From Petrosia ficiformis (Eukaryota > Porifera > Demospongiae > Haplosclerida > Petrosiidae): a stretch of DNA of 64,000 nt. Of this stretch, positions 1 through 11,493 are shown piece by piece; within the stretch, counting starts at the first letter, position 1; every line of letters begins with the position of its first letter. Location of the stretch: contig OX345636.1 in NCBI GenBank assembly GCA_947044365.1, positions 15,115,115 to 15,179,114 of the forward strand. The letters run 5' to 3'. The translations under genes and the position numbers were made by a program. The notes under the pieces were generated by a model, which saw only the letters and a list, made by a program, of their open reading frames with translations, had not been told where the DNA came from and did not search any database.

Positions 1-640
1 ATAGCTGAAAATACATTTACAAAATGTATAAAAGAACTGTTAAGAATGGAAAAAAACTATAACAACATGATGAAGTCAGTAATAATTATTGGTCACTACA
101 AAGCAATTATAGGGATACTTTATTTCTAAATAATTTTTATATTTTATACATGTACATGTATAGTTTCATGCCTTCAGTAATATCATGTCTTATTTTTATG
201 AATATACATGTACATATATTTACAAGTTTGTACATGTGTACATGTATATAAGCTTTATACTGTATATACATGTACATGTAGTACAGTACAGTAGTTGATT
301 TTGAGCTATTACATGTATGTGTATTTAATATTTACATTTACAAATTTATATATGTACATGTATGTATGTTTATATTTGCATGTGTGTGTAGTACACTGTA
401 TGATATACTGATTACAAGTGTGTGTACGTGTACATGTACATGTACAGTACAGTACAGTACAGTACTTGACCTTTCAATAATATGTTGTGCTAATAAGTCC
501 TATATACATGTATATATTATAATTATACTGAATATAGGACCCTCATTTTGTGTCCTCAGACTCGGGCTATATTACATACTCGGACACAAAACTCAGGTCC
601 TATATTTTATATATACGACCTATTAGCATACTATATATAT
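1..640. other. AT-rich intergenic DNA with TACATGTA palindromes
   Basis: No supported gene. The stretch is rich in TACATGTACATGTA-type palindromes. Positions 19-44 match, in inverse orientation, the right arm of a hairpin at 32,398-32,472. Positions about 160-330 and 366-410 resemble 62,190-62,330 and 62,750-62,790, so this is the left edge of a recurring intergenic unit that precedes the duplicated NLR block. Confidence 0.6.
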
Positions 641-873
641 ACAAGTTACATTATCTAGTAAGAGAAATTCCCCTGTGTGAACCCTGTATAGTTAGTTATA
701 CATGTAGGTCAAACAAATTATATTATTCCTAATCCTGTACAGGAAAAAAATGTAATTTTTTGTACTAATGTGCTCATAACCTCATATAATGTAGAAACAT
801 GTCATTGAGCTATAATAATTATTATACATGATGTTATCGGAGATGTAGAAAGAAAGAAAGAAAGAAAGAAATA

Positions 874-945
874 CACCTGAGGCAATGGGAAAATGAAAAT
901 GAGAGTTGCCTCAGGTGGGATTCGAACCCACGACACTCTGTAACA
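874..945 (-). other. tRNA-like 3' half (T-arm) with adjacent perfect hairpin
   Basis: Read on the minus strand, 915-931 forms a canonical tRNA T-arm (GTGGGTTCGAATCCCAC), followed by a sequence resembling an acceptor 3' strand. No D-arm, anticodon arm or matching 5' acceptor strand precedes it, so it is not a complete tRNA gene. The bases after it form a perfect 12-bp inverted repeat, CACCTGAGGCAA (874-885) with TTGCCTCAGGTG (906-917). A tRNA relic or a piece of a tRNA-derived SINE is the likeliest origin. Confidence 0.45.
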
Positions 946-3007
946 AGTATATGTATAGTAAATGAATCTACAAAGGTCTCGTAGTACTTCAAATGAATGT
1001 AAGTTGTAGACTGGAGTTTGCTATCATTGTAGTATACATGTAGCTATATCCTTTGATTGGGATCAACTCACAAGAATGTGTATATAGTCCTCCTGCATTA
1101 ATTTTACGTTACCGACCTATTATAATTAACATTCCAGTGGAACTGTTTTAATTTGTGAACAGTTCTTCACCTTTTAAATGTATGTACATGTACATGTAGT
1201 GAGATTACAAGTGTGTGTACATGATGTGATTATGTTCTAACCCAAACTTGCTGTTTGGAGTTTAGTATAGGATTGGGTTTCACATAGTCAGATCATAGTC
1301 ATGTACTGAAACTAGCCAGACCCATCCTAGACCCTCACTTGTAGTGGGATTGGTCTGGTGGTATGTGAGAGGAGGCTTTGTACGGTGAATTGGTCATATG
1401 CAAATCTTGTCACTCCATTTTCTTCATGAACTGTCAAATTTATTTGCACTAGTTAGACCTAGTCTCACACCCCAGTCCCTTTACTCCTAGTGGATGAAGG
1501 GTCTGGTTTAATACTTTAGAGCAACTTGTACTTTACTCAGAATATATTGTAGTACAATCAGATTTATACTTGTGAAATAGTTGTTATAACTATGCATGTT
1601 GAAGTGTATAGCCTGGCCCCAGGCAAAAGTTGTTGCCATGGAAATCATGTGATTGAATGTATGTTCATGCATTCCACTTGTATAAAGAAATAGACCAGAC
1701 AGACCCTTCCTCTGCTGTAGCAAAGGGTATAACCAATGAGACTAGTGAATCATTCTAAACAATAACCACACTCACCATACAGGAACAGTGGAGCACCACC
1801 ACCCTGAATAATAATAATAATAATAAAGTCTAATAGATAAATAAACCAGGTAAAGACCATTATAATGATGGTTCTGTACATCATTCAGTAGCGTTGTAAA
1901 ATTATTATACTAATAATTATCATGATTATTATCAATTTTAATAACTATAATAATTATAATTATTACACCTTCTTCTTCCTCCCTTACTAGTTATAATCAC
2001 AAGAGGGAGTCTGTATTCAAGAAATTTAACAAAACAAGTTCTTTTTTTTGATATTATATTAACAAACAATTTGAATCATGAAAATTAATAATAATAATTC
2101 ATTAATAATTATTCAAGTGATCACATTAGAGTCCAGTTTCAATTTGTCTTTGTTTCTTGTGAAGTGCTACATGAAATGTAATTAAATTTTAGTACACATT
2201 TTTGTACATGAACCATGTTAATTATTTAAAAACATGTTATGGTAATAAGATGAAGTCTACCACTTCCTGTAGTACATATATAGTTCCGCATAGCCAGACC
2301 CAATCCTCTGCTGTGTGATGGGAAGGAAGGGTCTAGTGGACTTACTGTACATCAGTAAGCGACAAGTGGACAATCTGTAATGATATTCGTAAATCTCCAA
2401 TAATATATTACACACACACACACACACACATGTGGTCTATGAATAATATTATCATTAGCAGTTATACTTATATGACCAATCCCACTACTAGTGAGGGTCT
2501 GGGATGGGTATGTGTTAACCTCACCTACTTATGTTTTCACTGTGATTCAAAAACACTTGACGAAATGATGTCAGTAAGTCCACCAGACCCTTCCTGTCGC
2601 ACAGCAGAGGGTGGAGTCTGGCTACGCGAGACAATCTCATATACTAATACACTATATATGTGTGTATCGATCATTGTTAAAAATGGGGTACTCATACATG
2701 TTTGCAAGCCAGGTTGTCATGGAAACTTTTGTTCTTTCACAAACTAAAGTGAAAATATCACTCCTAATGAATGATTTACTTTATATTACAAATTAAATGA
2801 ACCACTTCCACATAAGAACAGCTCTTTGTATTTTGCTTTATAGTGGTGTAAGTACTTATGTATGGTTATATAGAAGTGGTTTGTTTAATTTTGGGTCCTA
2901 TGTTAACCTCCCAACCTAAGTTGTTCACATACATTTTGGATTATGACGTCACTACTTCCTATATCTTCTTTCATTTTTATTGAAAATGTCTTTTTATGGC
3001 CTGTAGA

Positions 3008-3190
3008 GCTATCCCTAAAATTGCTTTCACAGGGTCACATATAATATATATAATTATACATAATATATATTATATGTTTGTGGCCACTTATGTAAGTATG
3101 CATTGTATATGTAGTTAAGGAAGTTGTGTCATTTCGGGGGGCTCAATCAATTAATGGGTGTGGCATGTAATAGACTCAAGCTACACACCA
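3008..3190. repeat. Interspersed repeat of about 170 bp
   Basis: The landmarks, in order, are CTATCCCTAAAATTGCTTT, a TATA-rich spacer, CACTTATGTAAGTATG, GGAAGTTGTGTCATTTCG and CAATTAATGGGTGTGG. Related copies lie at about 28,775-28,925, 29,850-30,005, 32,190-32,340 and 35,820-35,990. An inverted copy lies at 46,755-46,905. I saw no coding potential and no clear terminal repeats. Confidence 0.7.
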
Positions 3191-3432
3191 GCTGGAAAGA
3201 TGTATGAAAAACTGAAAGTAAATTGTTCTATATAGCAGAGAAACAGTATAAAGATGATGCTAGATGTGTACATGTGCAAGCACTTTTGATACGACCGGCT
3301 GTATGTGGGCATCATTTCTACAAGAATGTATGAATGCCGACCCTAGGAAATGAACTGGAGTGCAGAAGAGGAGACAATTTTGATCGATATGCTGTAGCTG
3401 TGATAAGGAGAGGTGTTGTTGTAGGCATTTAC

Positions 3433-3571
3433 CTCGACTTCCGCTAACCTCTACGTTATGGCACTGATGGACCTTCTTGTTGACTTCCTTGAGCTCCTTT
3501 GCAGATAGAAGAGTACAGTCGTTCTCATCAGGCAGTATTGCTTCTCTCGCTCTTTTGAAGTACTTCAACAT
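3433..3571 (-). CDS. Short conserved exon of unknown gene, copy 1
   Basis: This is a possible first exon encoding about 46 residues, starting MLKYFKRAREAILPDE and containing LLSAKELKEVNKKV. It ends at a GTAAAT donor (3,427-3,432) in phase 1. The same exon occurs in the second duplicated block at 36,363-36,489 with conserved start and reading frame. The opening resembles, from memory, the leader of zinc-finger or hAT-related proteins that are repeated in sponge genomes, but the match is too short to name. I found no following exon, so both copies may be relics carried along with the NLR duplication. An in-frame ATG four codons upstream (3,583) is an alternative start. Confidence 0.4.
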
Positions 3572-4128
3572 GGTGATGATCACATGTTGTTTTGTACTGT
3601 ATTTTTAATTTTACGAATTTAATATTGACAAATTTAAGTTTACACCACCAAACTGCCAAAGGTTTTTCTCCGCCAATATTTCCGGCTATAAAGTACAATA
3701 CAATACAAAACATGTACATGTCTATTCATGTAACAGTACATGTAAAATACAACATGTACATGTACTTTAGATATACAATATTATCTTTTGTATGACTATT
3801 ACCATACCTGAAATATTCAATGAAGAAAGTAGTTATGACCAGATCAGTCTGTCCAGATGTATGCTTTCAAAACTGTATAGAGACAAATGATACAGGAAAT
3901 ATATAATAGAAATGTATCACATTATGATAAACAAAATTAATGATTTAATTTCTATTTCCTTATCATACATGTATATCACTTTATGTTTATACTGATGTGT
4001 TACAAGATCATATTGACTATATTGTATTATTAAAGTTATGATTAAATCTCTCCTAGTACAGATATAGGATTCCAGTTTAAAACTAAACTATCTATCAACT
4101 TTTATACTTAAAGTTAGGATACATACAT

Positions 4129-7100
4129 TCAGTTATATAACAACTTACATTCATCCTCACTCTTGTACATCACTCTGTCTACAGGATAGGAATATAATGA
4201 GAGGTATTCTTGATATCTGTCTGATAGTACAAGTTTAATATTATTCTTCATTACAGCACCAGCTAATACTTTAGCACCATCTTGTCCCATTGTACCATTT
4301 TCATCAAATATTCTTATCTCTTCCAAATTGTTATTAACAAGTGAATCAGCAAGGTATTTAGCTGTTTGAAGATCAATATTTTGATAAATAGTCACATATT
4401 TTATTGTATGGTTCAGTCTGAGAAGATCATTTAACACACGATAGTCTGTAACATTATCATATAAGATTAATGATTGTACTGAACTATTATATGAGAGTCC
4501 TGTTATAAGTGTTTCAGTTACACCATACCCTTGAATATGCCAAAGTGTTAATTTTGTAACACCTGTATTGTATTGTAACCCTTCAGCTACTACTTCAGCT
4601 ACTTCCATAGATTTAATACAGTGAAACAGTTTGATTTTTCTCAAAGTTGAATTCTCAATTAGAACTTTTTTTAGTGCCATAGCCTCTTCCTTCTCCATTT
4701 CCAGACTATTCAACTCCAATGAAGTTAATGTTGTATTGTTTCGTAGTCTTTGCACAAGGGTTCCCACCCCTTCAATACTCTCCAGTGCCAATTTCGTAAT
4801 ACCTGTATTGTATTGTAACCCTTCAGCTACTACTTTAGCTACTTCAATAGATTTAATACATTTATACAGTTCGATTTCTCTTAAAGTTGTATTCTCAATT
4901 AGAACTTGTTTTAGTGACATGGCTTCTTCCTTCTCCATTTCCAGACTATTCAACTCCAATGAAGTTAATGTTGTATTGTTTCGTAGTCTTTGCACAAGGG
5001 TTCCCACCCATTCAATACCACACAGTACCAATTTCGTAACACCTGTACTGTATTGTAACCCTTCAGCTACTACTTTAGCTGCTTCAATAGATGTAATACA
5101 TTCATTTAGTTTGATTTCTCTCAATGTTGTATTCTCAATTAGAACTTGTTTTAGTGACATAGCCTCTTCCTTATCCATTTCCAGATACTTCAACTCCAAT
5201 GAAGTTAATGTTCTATTACTTTGTAGTTTTTGCACAAGGGTTCCCACCCCTTCACTACCCCACAGTACCAATTTCGTAATACCTGTATTGTATTGTAACC
5301 CTTCAGCTACTACTTCAGCTACTTCCATAGATTTAATACATTCATTTAGTTTGATTTCTCTCAATGTTGTATTCTCAATTAGAACTTGTTTTAGTGACAT
5401 AGCCCCTTCCTTATCCATTTTGAGAGCATACAACTTCAATGAAGTTAATGTTGTATTATTTCGTAGTCTTTGCACAAGGGTTCCCACCCCTTCACTACCC
5501 CACAGTACCAATTTCGTAACACCTGTATTGTATTGTAACCCTTCAGCTACTACTTCAGCTACTTCCATAGATTTAATACATTCAAACAGTTCGATTTCTT
5601 TCAAAGTTGTATTCTCAATTAGAACTTGTTTTAGTGACATAGCCCCTTCCTTATCCATTTCTAGATTACGCAAATTCAATGAAGTTAAAGAAGAATTAGT
5701 ACTTATAATTTCTAATCCCAACAATTGAAAGTTATTCAGTGATAATGTTTTTAGACTCTTACTTTGTTGTATTCCTTCAAATAACTCTTTTCTGATATTA
5801 AAAGAAATAGAATGCTCTTCATTTGGAGGACAGTTAGAGCATTGTAAGTTACCTTTCAATGTCAAACCTGTGAGGTTTATATTTTCAATAAGGAAATGCT
5901 TCAATGCTATGGAGCCTTCATTGTTCATCATGATATTACATAACTTTAATAAAACTATTGACTTATTTTGTGATAGTCCTTCTGGTGATAGGTTCATCAA
6001 AGCACAGTTACTCAAGATCAGTGATTTTAATGTTGTTGTTTGTCTTAGTCCATTACTTACTATATGACTTGAATCATCTATAACAATACTTGTAAGATCT
6101 AATGTTTCTAAACAGGTCATCAGATGAAGTGAAGAAAAAAGTGGAGCACAATTTAGTTTCTTATCGGAACCATCAAGTTGAAATCTTTTTAGTTTAGGAC
6201 AATATTTGTATAGTTGGGAAAGTTCATCACAACAGATATAATTATCAGCATGTGATTTGGAATGAGTAAAGTTGCTATGAGAGTAAGAAAAAAATAAAGA
6301 AAGGTCAGAGAGTGCTTTTGTGTGTTTTTCGAGTTGAAATAGCATTTGAAAACATTTAGAGTAGTCAGTAACTTCCCTAATTGTTAAACCATTAATCATT
6401 CCTCCCATACTACTACTAGATGTACTACTGATCATTGATTGTAATAAATGATTGCTAAGATCAGCAATCTTCCACATTGCTGTGGAGGAACTATGAGATA
6501 TACAATATCCAGTGATGTAACCTTGAAGTTTGGATTTAATGTCAACTTGATACTGGTCCTCTTTTAATACTGTTGAAATATATTCTGGATTTTGTGATTC
6601 AAACAGTAAATAAAGAACATTATGATTTACAGAAGAAAGTTTCATGCCAACAAAAATGTTTTCAAGTGGTGTTCCTACAACTCCTGTTAATCCTCCATAG
6701 AAGTGTAACACTGGCCAGTGAATATTAGAATATTCCTGTCTATATTTATCTTCAGCCCAAAAATGTCCAGAAATATAATCTTTTACTGGTAATGCACCTG
6801 TTTCTTTAAAAAGAGGAGAAACATCCTCAGATGAAAATTTTGACCAGTGGAGAGCAGCAAGATACTCTTGAAGTGTCAAGTGAAGGAAACTGTATGAAAC
6901 AGATTTAGACTTACGAGATTCATTGTCATTTACCCTCTGCATAAGACCCAGTGTGTTATGTGTAAGATTATCAAATACATATTCTTGCTCTCCAATACCT
7001 ATCGCAGCTAATTCAGCAAGTCTCATTAGATCATCAAACACATCTTGTGGTAAGTCTGTTAGTTCTTGAACACAGAGTTCATGTGGTCCATACACAGGAT

Positions 7101-8396
7101 GATCATCAAGATATCGTTCTAGTAGTGAGTGAATGAAACAAGTGTAGAGTTGTGTGATGGTTTTTGGTGCAAACTCTTTCTTTCCTTTCCTCCAATATGT
7201 CTGGTACAAGTCAGTCACTAATGCACAATGAAGAGGAATATACATGGCTTTATATATGAATGGATGAGATGATATATATGACTGGAAATCTATCAACACG
7301 TCTGGAGTATCACAAAATTTACACTTAACATATCCATCAATGTCATTATCACTAAATCCAACCACTTCAATATGTTCATGAAGCTGTTCCCTGAACCCTA
7401 TAGGAAGCTCTCGAGTAGCTAAAGGACGACTGGTTACAAGTAAAGTAGCACTTGGTAATAGTCTTCTGACTAGTAATCGTTGAAAAACTGATGTTCTTTT
7501 TTTCTGTTTTTTTGAAAGCTCATCATATCCATCAAATATTATCATAACACCATTTCCACATGTCCTCTTTATGTAGCCTAACTCACTCCCAAACTGTTTG
7601 TCAGGATCAAGAAGCTCTTCTAAATTACTTGCTTCTCTTGCATCCACATCACGAAGTTGTATCAATACTACAACATCCCATTGTTGTAGTAGTCTATTTT
7701 CTCCCCATCCCTTACAAAGTTCCCATACTAATGTTGTCTTCCCTACACCAGGATCTCCTTCTATAAGTACGTTACGAGGAAGTTTTTCCCCTTCCTTTAC
7801 TCCAGCTATTTGTTCAATACCTAAAGGTACTCTTTGCTGTACATATCTTATCACATTTCCATGAAGCTTATCTGTCATTCCTTCTACTCTCTCTTCCTTA
7901 TTTTTTCTTTGTTTGTGTACAAGTTCTAAATTTATAAACTTTTTGATTGATGGATTTGGTCCCTTGAAATAGGTAGGAAATTCTGTTGTTTGATAACGGG
8001 CCCTCTGGTAGTTTCTATATAATCTTATCTCATGAGGATCAGAGATCATGTGTGTTCTGTACATAACAGTGGATGATTGTGGAGGAGTTGGTTGACCATT
8101 AGTGGATTTAATAGAAGAGCATTCACTAACATTTTCTATCATAGTAGAACTTGAAATACTGTCAGGAATTGATTGATGTTGTGGAAGTGTAGAGATATTT
8201 GTAGTAGCAGATGATGATTGTGTTTGCTGATCTGTTCTTGGTCGTTTTTGAGGATATGATTGAAGATCACTTTCTTCATCGCAACATCGTTTGGTTAAAG
8301 AGGAAGCTGAAGGTGACATTTGTTCATTTGTCTTCAGTTTCTTACGAGGTGGTTGAGAATTACTCTGGCCATCACTATAATCTGAACTTGTAACAT
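4129..8396 (-). CDS. NLR-A, NACHT-LRR exon (last exon)
   Basis: This large exon encodes the sensor part of an NLR-type cytoplasmic innate-immune receptor. It opens at a splice acceptor (AG at 8,397-8,398) in phase 1, so the codon G|AT gives Asp, and runs 1,421 codons to a stop at 4,129. Numbered from the first Met (8,319), a Ser/Thr/Gln-rich linker covers about residues 1-90. The NACHT NTPase follows, with Walker A GDPGVGKTT at about 188-196, Walker B IIFDGYDEL at about 260-268 and a sensor-like TLLVTSRP near 293-300. The helical NACHT-associated region extends to about 650. LRRs fill about 700-1,290, and the core is five tandem 80-residue cassettes (240 bp each, about 4,540-5,700). The frame is intact. 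Upstream exons at 12,510-14,719 very probably belong to the same gene. The exon alone looks full length for the family. Confidence 0.92.
4540..5700 (-). repeat. Array of five 240-bp LRR cassettes in NLR-A
   Basis: The landmark CCTGTATTGTATTGTAACCC recurs at 4,562, 4,802, 5,042, 5,282 and 5,522, an exact 240-bp (80-residue) period. Each unit encodes about three LRRs with the core VLIENTTLREI / VAEGLQYNTGVTKL / LVQRLRNNTTLTSL. Divergence is concentrated in a few residues per LRR. The paralogue NLR-B has four units, so the array changes length by whole in-frame cassettes. Confidence 0.9.
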
Positions 8397-9009
8397 CTAT
8401 AATTATGTATTATAATTATGTTATCTTAAGACTATGAAACTAATAATTATTATATTATTGTACATGTCACAATACTACAAAGCATTGCTGTAGTGAGTCA
8501 AACTGAGGGAATGATGTGTTTCATTCTCATGAAATGAATCTGAAAGGGTTTACTAAAAGTTTTGCACACTACAACAAATAATGTACACCGACCCCTTAAA
8601 TATGAGGACACCAACTATTGGACAAGCAGACCAGCTATAGTGTGTTTTGTATAATTACATTTATTACACATTTATGATGTTGTTTACTTTCTTTGTTGTG
8701 TATGCAGACAGCAGTCTTTTATTACTTATGTATTAAACTTATTGACTTTTATGAATTATAGTTATTGTTGTTTTGTGTAGCCCTGGCCCTGTGTTTGATT
8801 TTTGTAATTGGTCTTATTGTAGTCATCACTGTTGTGTAATGAATAGAAGAGTCTAATTTCCTGTGTCTGTGACTCTGTGTAATGTCCTTCTTGTTGAAGG
8901 TGTATAAATATGATTTACATGTTGTTATTAGTACACTTATGATCAATCCTAAAATTCTGCCGAGTTACAACTTACATGTACATGTACATTCTTTTGGGTT
9001 ATTAATTAA

Positions 9010-9806
9010 CCCTCAGAGGACTGATGTCACATATATGTGACATTTGACCCCTATGCAGTTCGGAGTGTGTTCCTAGCATTACAAAGCACTCCAAATCAGA
9101 GTTTTTGATAACTTTTGAAGCTTGGGCCAAATTGGCTCAAAAATGTTTAGTGTGTGCGCCATTGAGAATATATCCTGAGCCAATTAACTAAGAGTTAATG
9201 CTGTTAGTGACAATATAATCATAATTAACTGCGCCACTGGCCCAAAAAGAGAACTGTGCAGTGCCAAATAAGAAGCTCTATGGGCCATATGAGCTTATCA
9301 AAAACACTGCTCTAAATGCTTGTAATTGGTGTCAGGGACAAGCCCATGGCTAAAATGTTGATGGTTTTTTGGCTACCCTTTGGCCTAAATAATGATTACG
9401 GGGGAATTTTAAAGGGGGGGTGTCCCCCCATTCATGGGGGTTGGAAGGGGGCTGTGCCCCCTTGCCACCCACAAAATTTGTGGTTTCAGTGACTCTGGTA
9501 GGTACCTGAGGCACTTCCCTTGCTGTAAAACCCGAAATCGTGGGTGTAGCTGGTGCCAACATGCAGTGGCATCATTTTGTTAGCCCCAGTTCCAGTCAAA
9601 AGAGGGAGAGCACTGCATTTGATTTAATCCTACAAAGTGCTTGGGCACTTTTGAGTCCCGGTAAGCAAGTTGGTAGAAGTGGTACTCCATGTCGGAAAAG
9701 GAGTCAAGTTTGGGGTAGAGAAAGTGAACAGTGGCCAAAATATATGCAATAGAGACAATGTTGGAAATGGGAAGAATTTTGAAAAGCAAGCCCAGTCCTC
9801 TAAGGG
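9010..9806. mobile_element. piggyBac-type MITE, copy A
   Basis: The element is bounded by TTAA at 9,006-9,009 and 9,807-9,810. It begins CCCTCAGAGGACTG and ends with the inverse, CAGTCCTCTAAGGG. TTAA duplications and CCC...GGG ends are characteristic of the piggyBac superfamily. Just inside the left end is the perfect 20-bp palindrome ATGTCACATATATGTGACAT. It has no transposase. Two relatives are at 16,049-16,364 and, inverted, 11,494-12,065. Copy A is longer partly because a hAT-like MITE sits inside it. Confidence 0.88.
9097..9309 (+). mobile_element. hAT-like MITE (CAGAGTTTTTG family), nested copy 1
   Basis: The ends are CAGAGTTTTTGATAA and its near-inverse TTATCAAAAACACTG. The flanks are an 8-bp target duplication with one mismatch (CTCCAAAT / CTCTAAAT), the size typical of hAT insertions. 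It interrupts the piggyBac-type copy A. Copy B at 16,049-16,364 reads straight through the equivalent point (CTTCAAATGTAATTG), giving a natural empty site. Sister copies are at 61,662-61,885 and 63,369-63,591. Confidence 0.9.
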
Positions 9807-11493
9807 TTAAAATTAAAACAATTGTGTACAGGCTAAGCCCCGCATTAACAGAGATGAGTTACCTGCAATATATACAATTAGCCTCTATTTGGGTGTCTAA
9901 CCACAACAATGCACAAAATGTTCCACATGAAAGTGCTTTCTCCCAACCAAAAGCTCTAGATAGAACCCTGACTTAGTCTTTTGGTTATTAACTGATGTTA
10001 GCCCATTACCTAAGCCTAGGCTAGTTTTGGAAAAGGAGGAATCGAGCCTCAAGCATAGTAGTCACACCTTTCTCATTGAGCAGCTAGTGCTGCAGTAGCA
10101 AATGGGATAAAGGAATCAATTATCGATCGACTCACCCGACTTATCCCACCTACCCACCCTCCTCATCAATCAAGCTAGCTAACCCTTTCACAGAAGTGAT
10201 CCATCTGGACAAATCACTACAGGTTTGCAATTACTGGAACCAGGGAGCCTGCATGATGCTAGGAACATGTACATGTACATGTAGGTATAAACACCTGTAT
10301 GCCCAAGAATGTGCACATACCTAAATGGATTCGGTCTTCTAGTGGTAACCTCTTTAATACGAGGACACCAACTATTGGACCAACAGCAGACCAGCTATAG
10401 GTCTTATTTGAGTTTTGTATTATTACATCAGTTTTATTACAACATTGTACTTATGATGTTATATACATTCTTTGTTGTATATGCAGGTAGCTGTTTATTA
10501 TCCTTTATGTTATGTACTCTTTTGGGTTATTAAAAGTAGAATTTGCATACACGCTAAGCCTCACATTATTCCTCATGTTAGTGCTAAAACAACTACTGCT
10601 ACTTGGTATTTGAATACTCACTTTCCTGAATATTCGAATATTCGCTTCCTTACTCATCATGAATAGTTTGAATTGCTTCTTGTAAAGTATTAAGTATTAG
10701 CTCACCATTTTGCTGTAAGTACATGTAGAAGAAACCTCTCTGCCGCCATTTAATTTCCTTAGTAATGTTGCGTCTGCGCATGCGCAAACATTAAACAAAT
10801 AATCGAATACCTAAACAAATTGATTTTCTCTGTTTCGGGATTCTGAAGTAAGAAATTTAAAAAAGCTCTCCATCAACCTGTAAGTAATTCCAAATATTTC
10901 TAGTCTTGTATCTCAAGAAAGATGTTCAAAGGTTACTGGAAAGTTTGTCATTGATATACCAGAAGATATAGAACCACCGAACATGAAATTCATATAATCA
11001 AGCATCTCTTGAAGATTGTAAGTGTGTCCAAAATGATAGTTACATATTTTTAATTTTTATATTTTCAAGATATTATTATAAATAAAAGTATGAATAATTA
11101 ATTAATAGGGGTTCACCTGCCACCAGGTGTTCCACTGCACATAGCCGTACAAGGGTAGCCTGTTCAAAGTGACCATGGGGTAGTGGCACATTGCATATTA
11201 CCACACCATTAAGTTCTTTACAAAAGAAATTTATACATCCACCAATAATTACTAAAATCATGATTAGAACACTGTGTCCCACTATTGAACTATATGAGTA
11301 TGCATGCGCAAATACATGTAGTAAATGAATATAAGGACACTACAAAAAACATTCAAATACCAAAATAATGAGCAAATATCCAAATGGATAGAATACTGTA
11401 TATGTTGCTGCCCTACAATTAAGAGGAAGGGAGTACATGTACATGACAATGACCACACCCACAATAACAATTATAATTATTTTAATCTTTTAA

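Larger units (their letters stand above)
640..8410. repeat. Segmental duplication, copy 1 (3' flank plus NLR-A main exon)
   Basis: This block is repeated in the same orientation at 33,740-40,910. Shared landmarks in the same order include the AGTAAGRGAAATTCCCC motif (658 / 33,770), the run AACCCAAACTTGCTGTTTGG (1,240 / 34,340), a CA microsatellite (2,410 / 35,563), a short conserved exon (3,433-3,571 / 36,363-36,489) and the NACHT-LRR exon. Non-coding parts carry several indels, whereas the NACHT region is almost identical, so the coding part may have been homogenised by gene conversion. Similarity fades just upstream of the shared splice acceptor (8,397 / 40,900). Confidence 0.9.

Noticed and set aside
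906..945. Complete tRNA gene
   Set aside because: Only the T-arm half is present; no D-arm, anticodon arm or pairing 5' acceptor strand could be found upstream on that strand.
4631..5728. 365-residue plus-strand open frame opposite the NLR-A LRRs
   Set aside because: It exists only because the 240-bp cassette is a multiple of three. It mirrors the LRR repeats and has no independent features. The same applies at 37,542-38,402.
11076..11282. 68-residue minus-strand frame with hydrophobic start
   Set aside because: No splice sites in register, no family match, and it lies within the inferred NLR-A intron among repeats.
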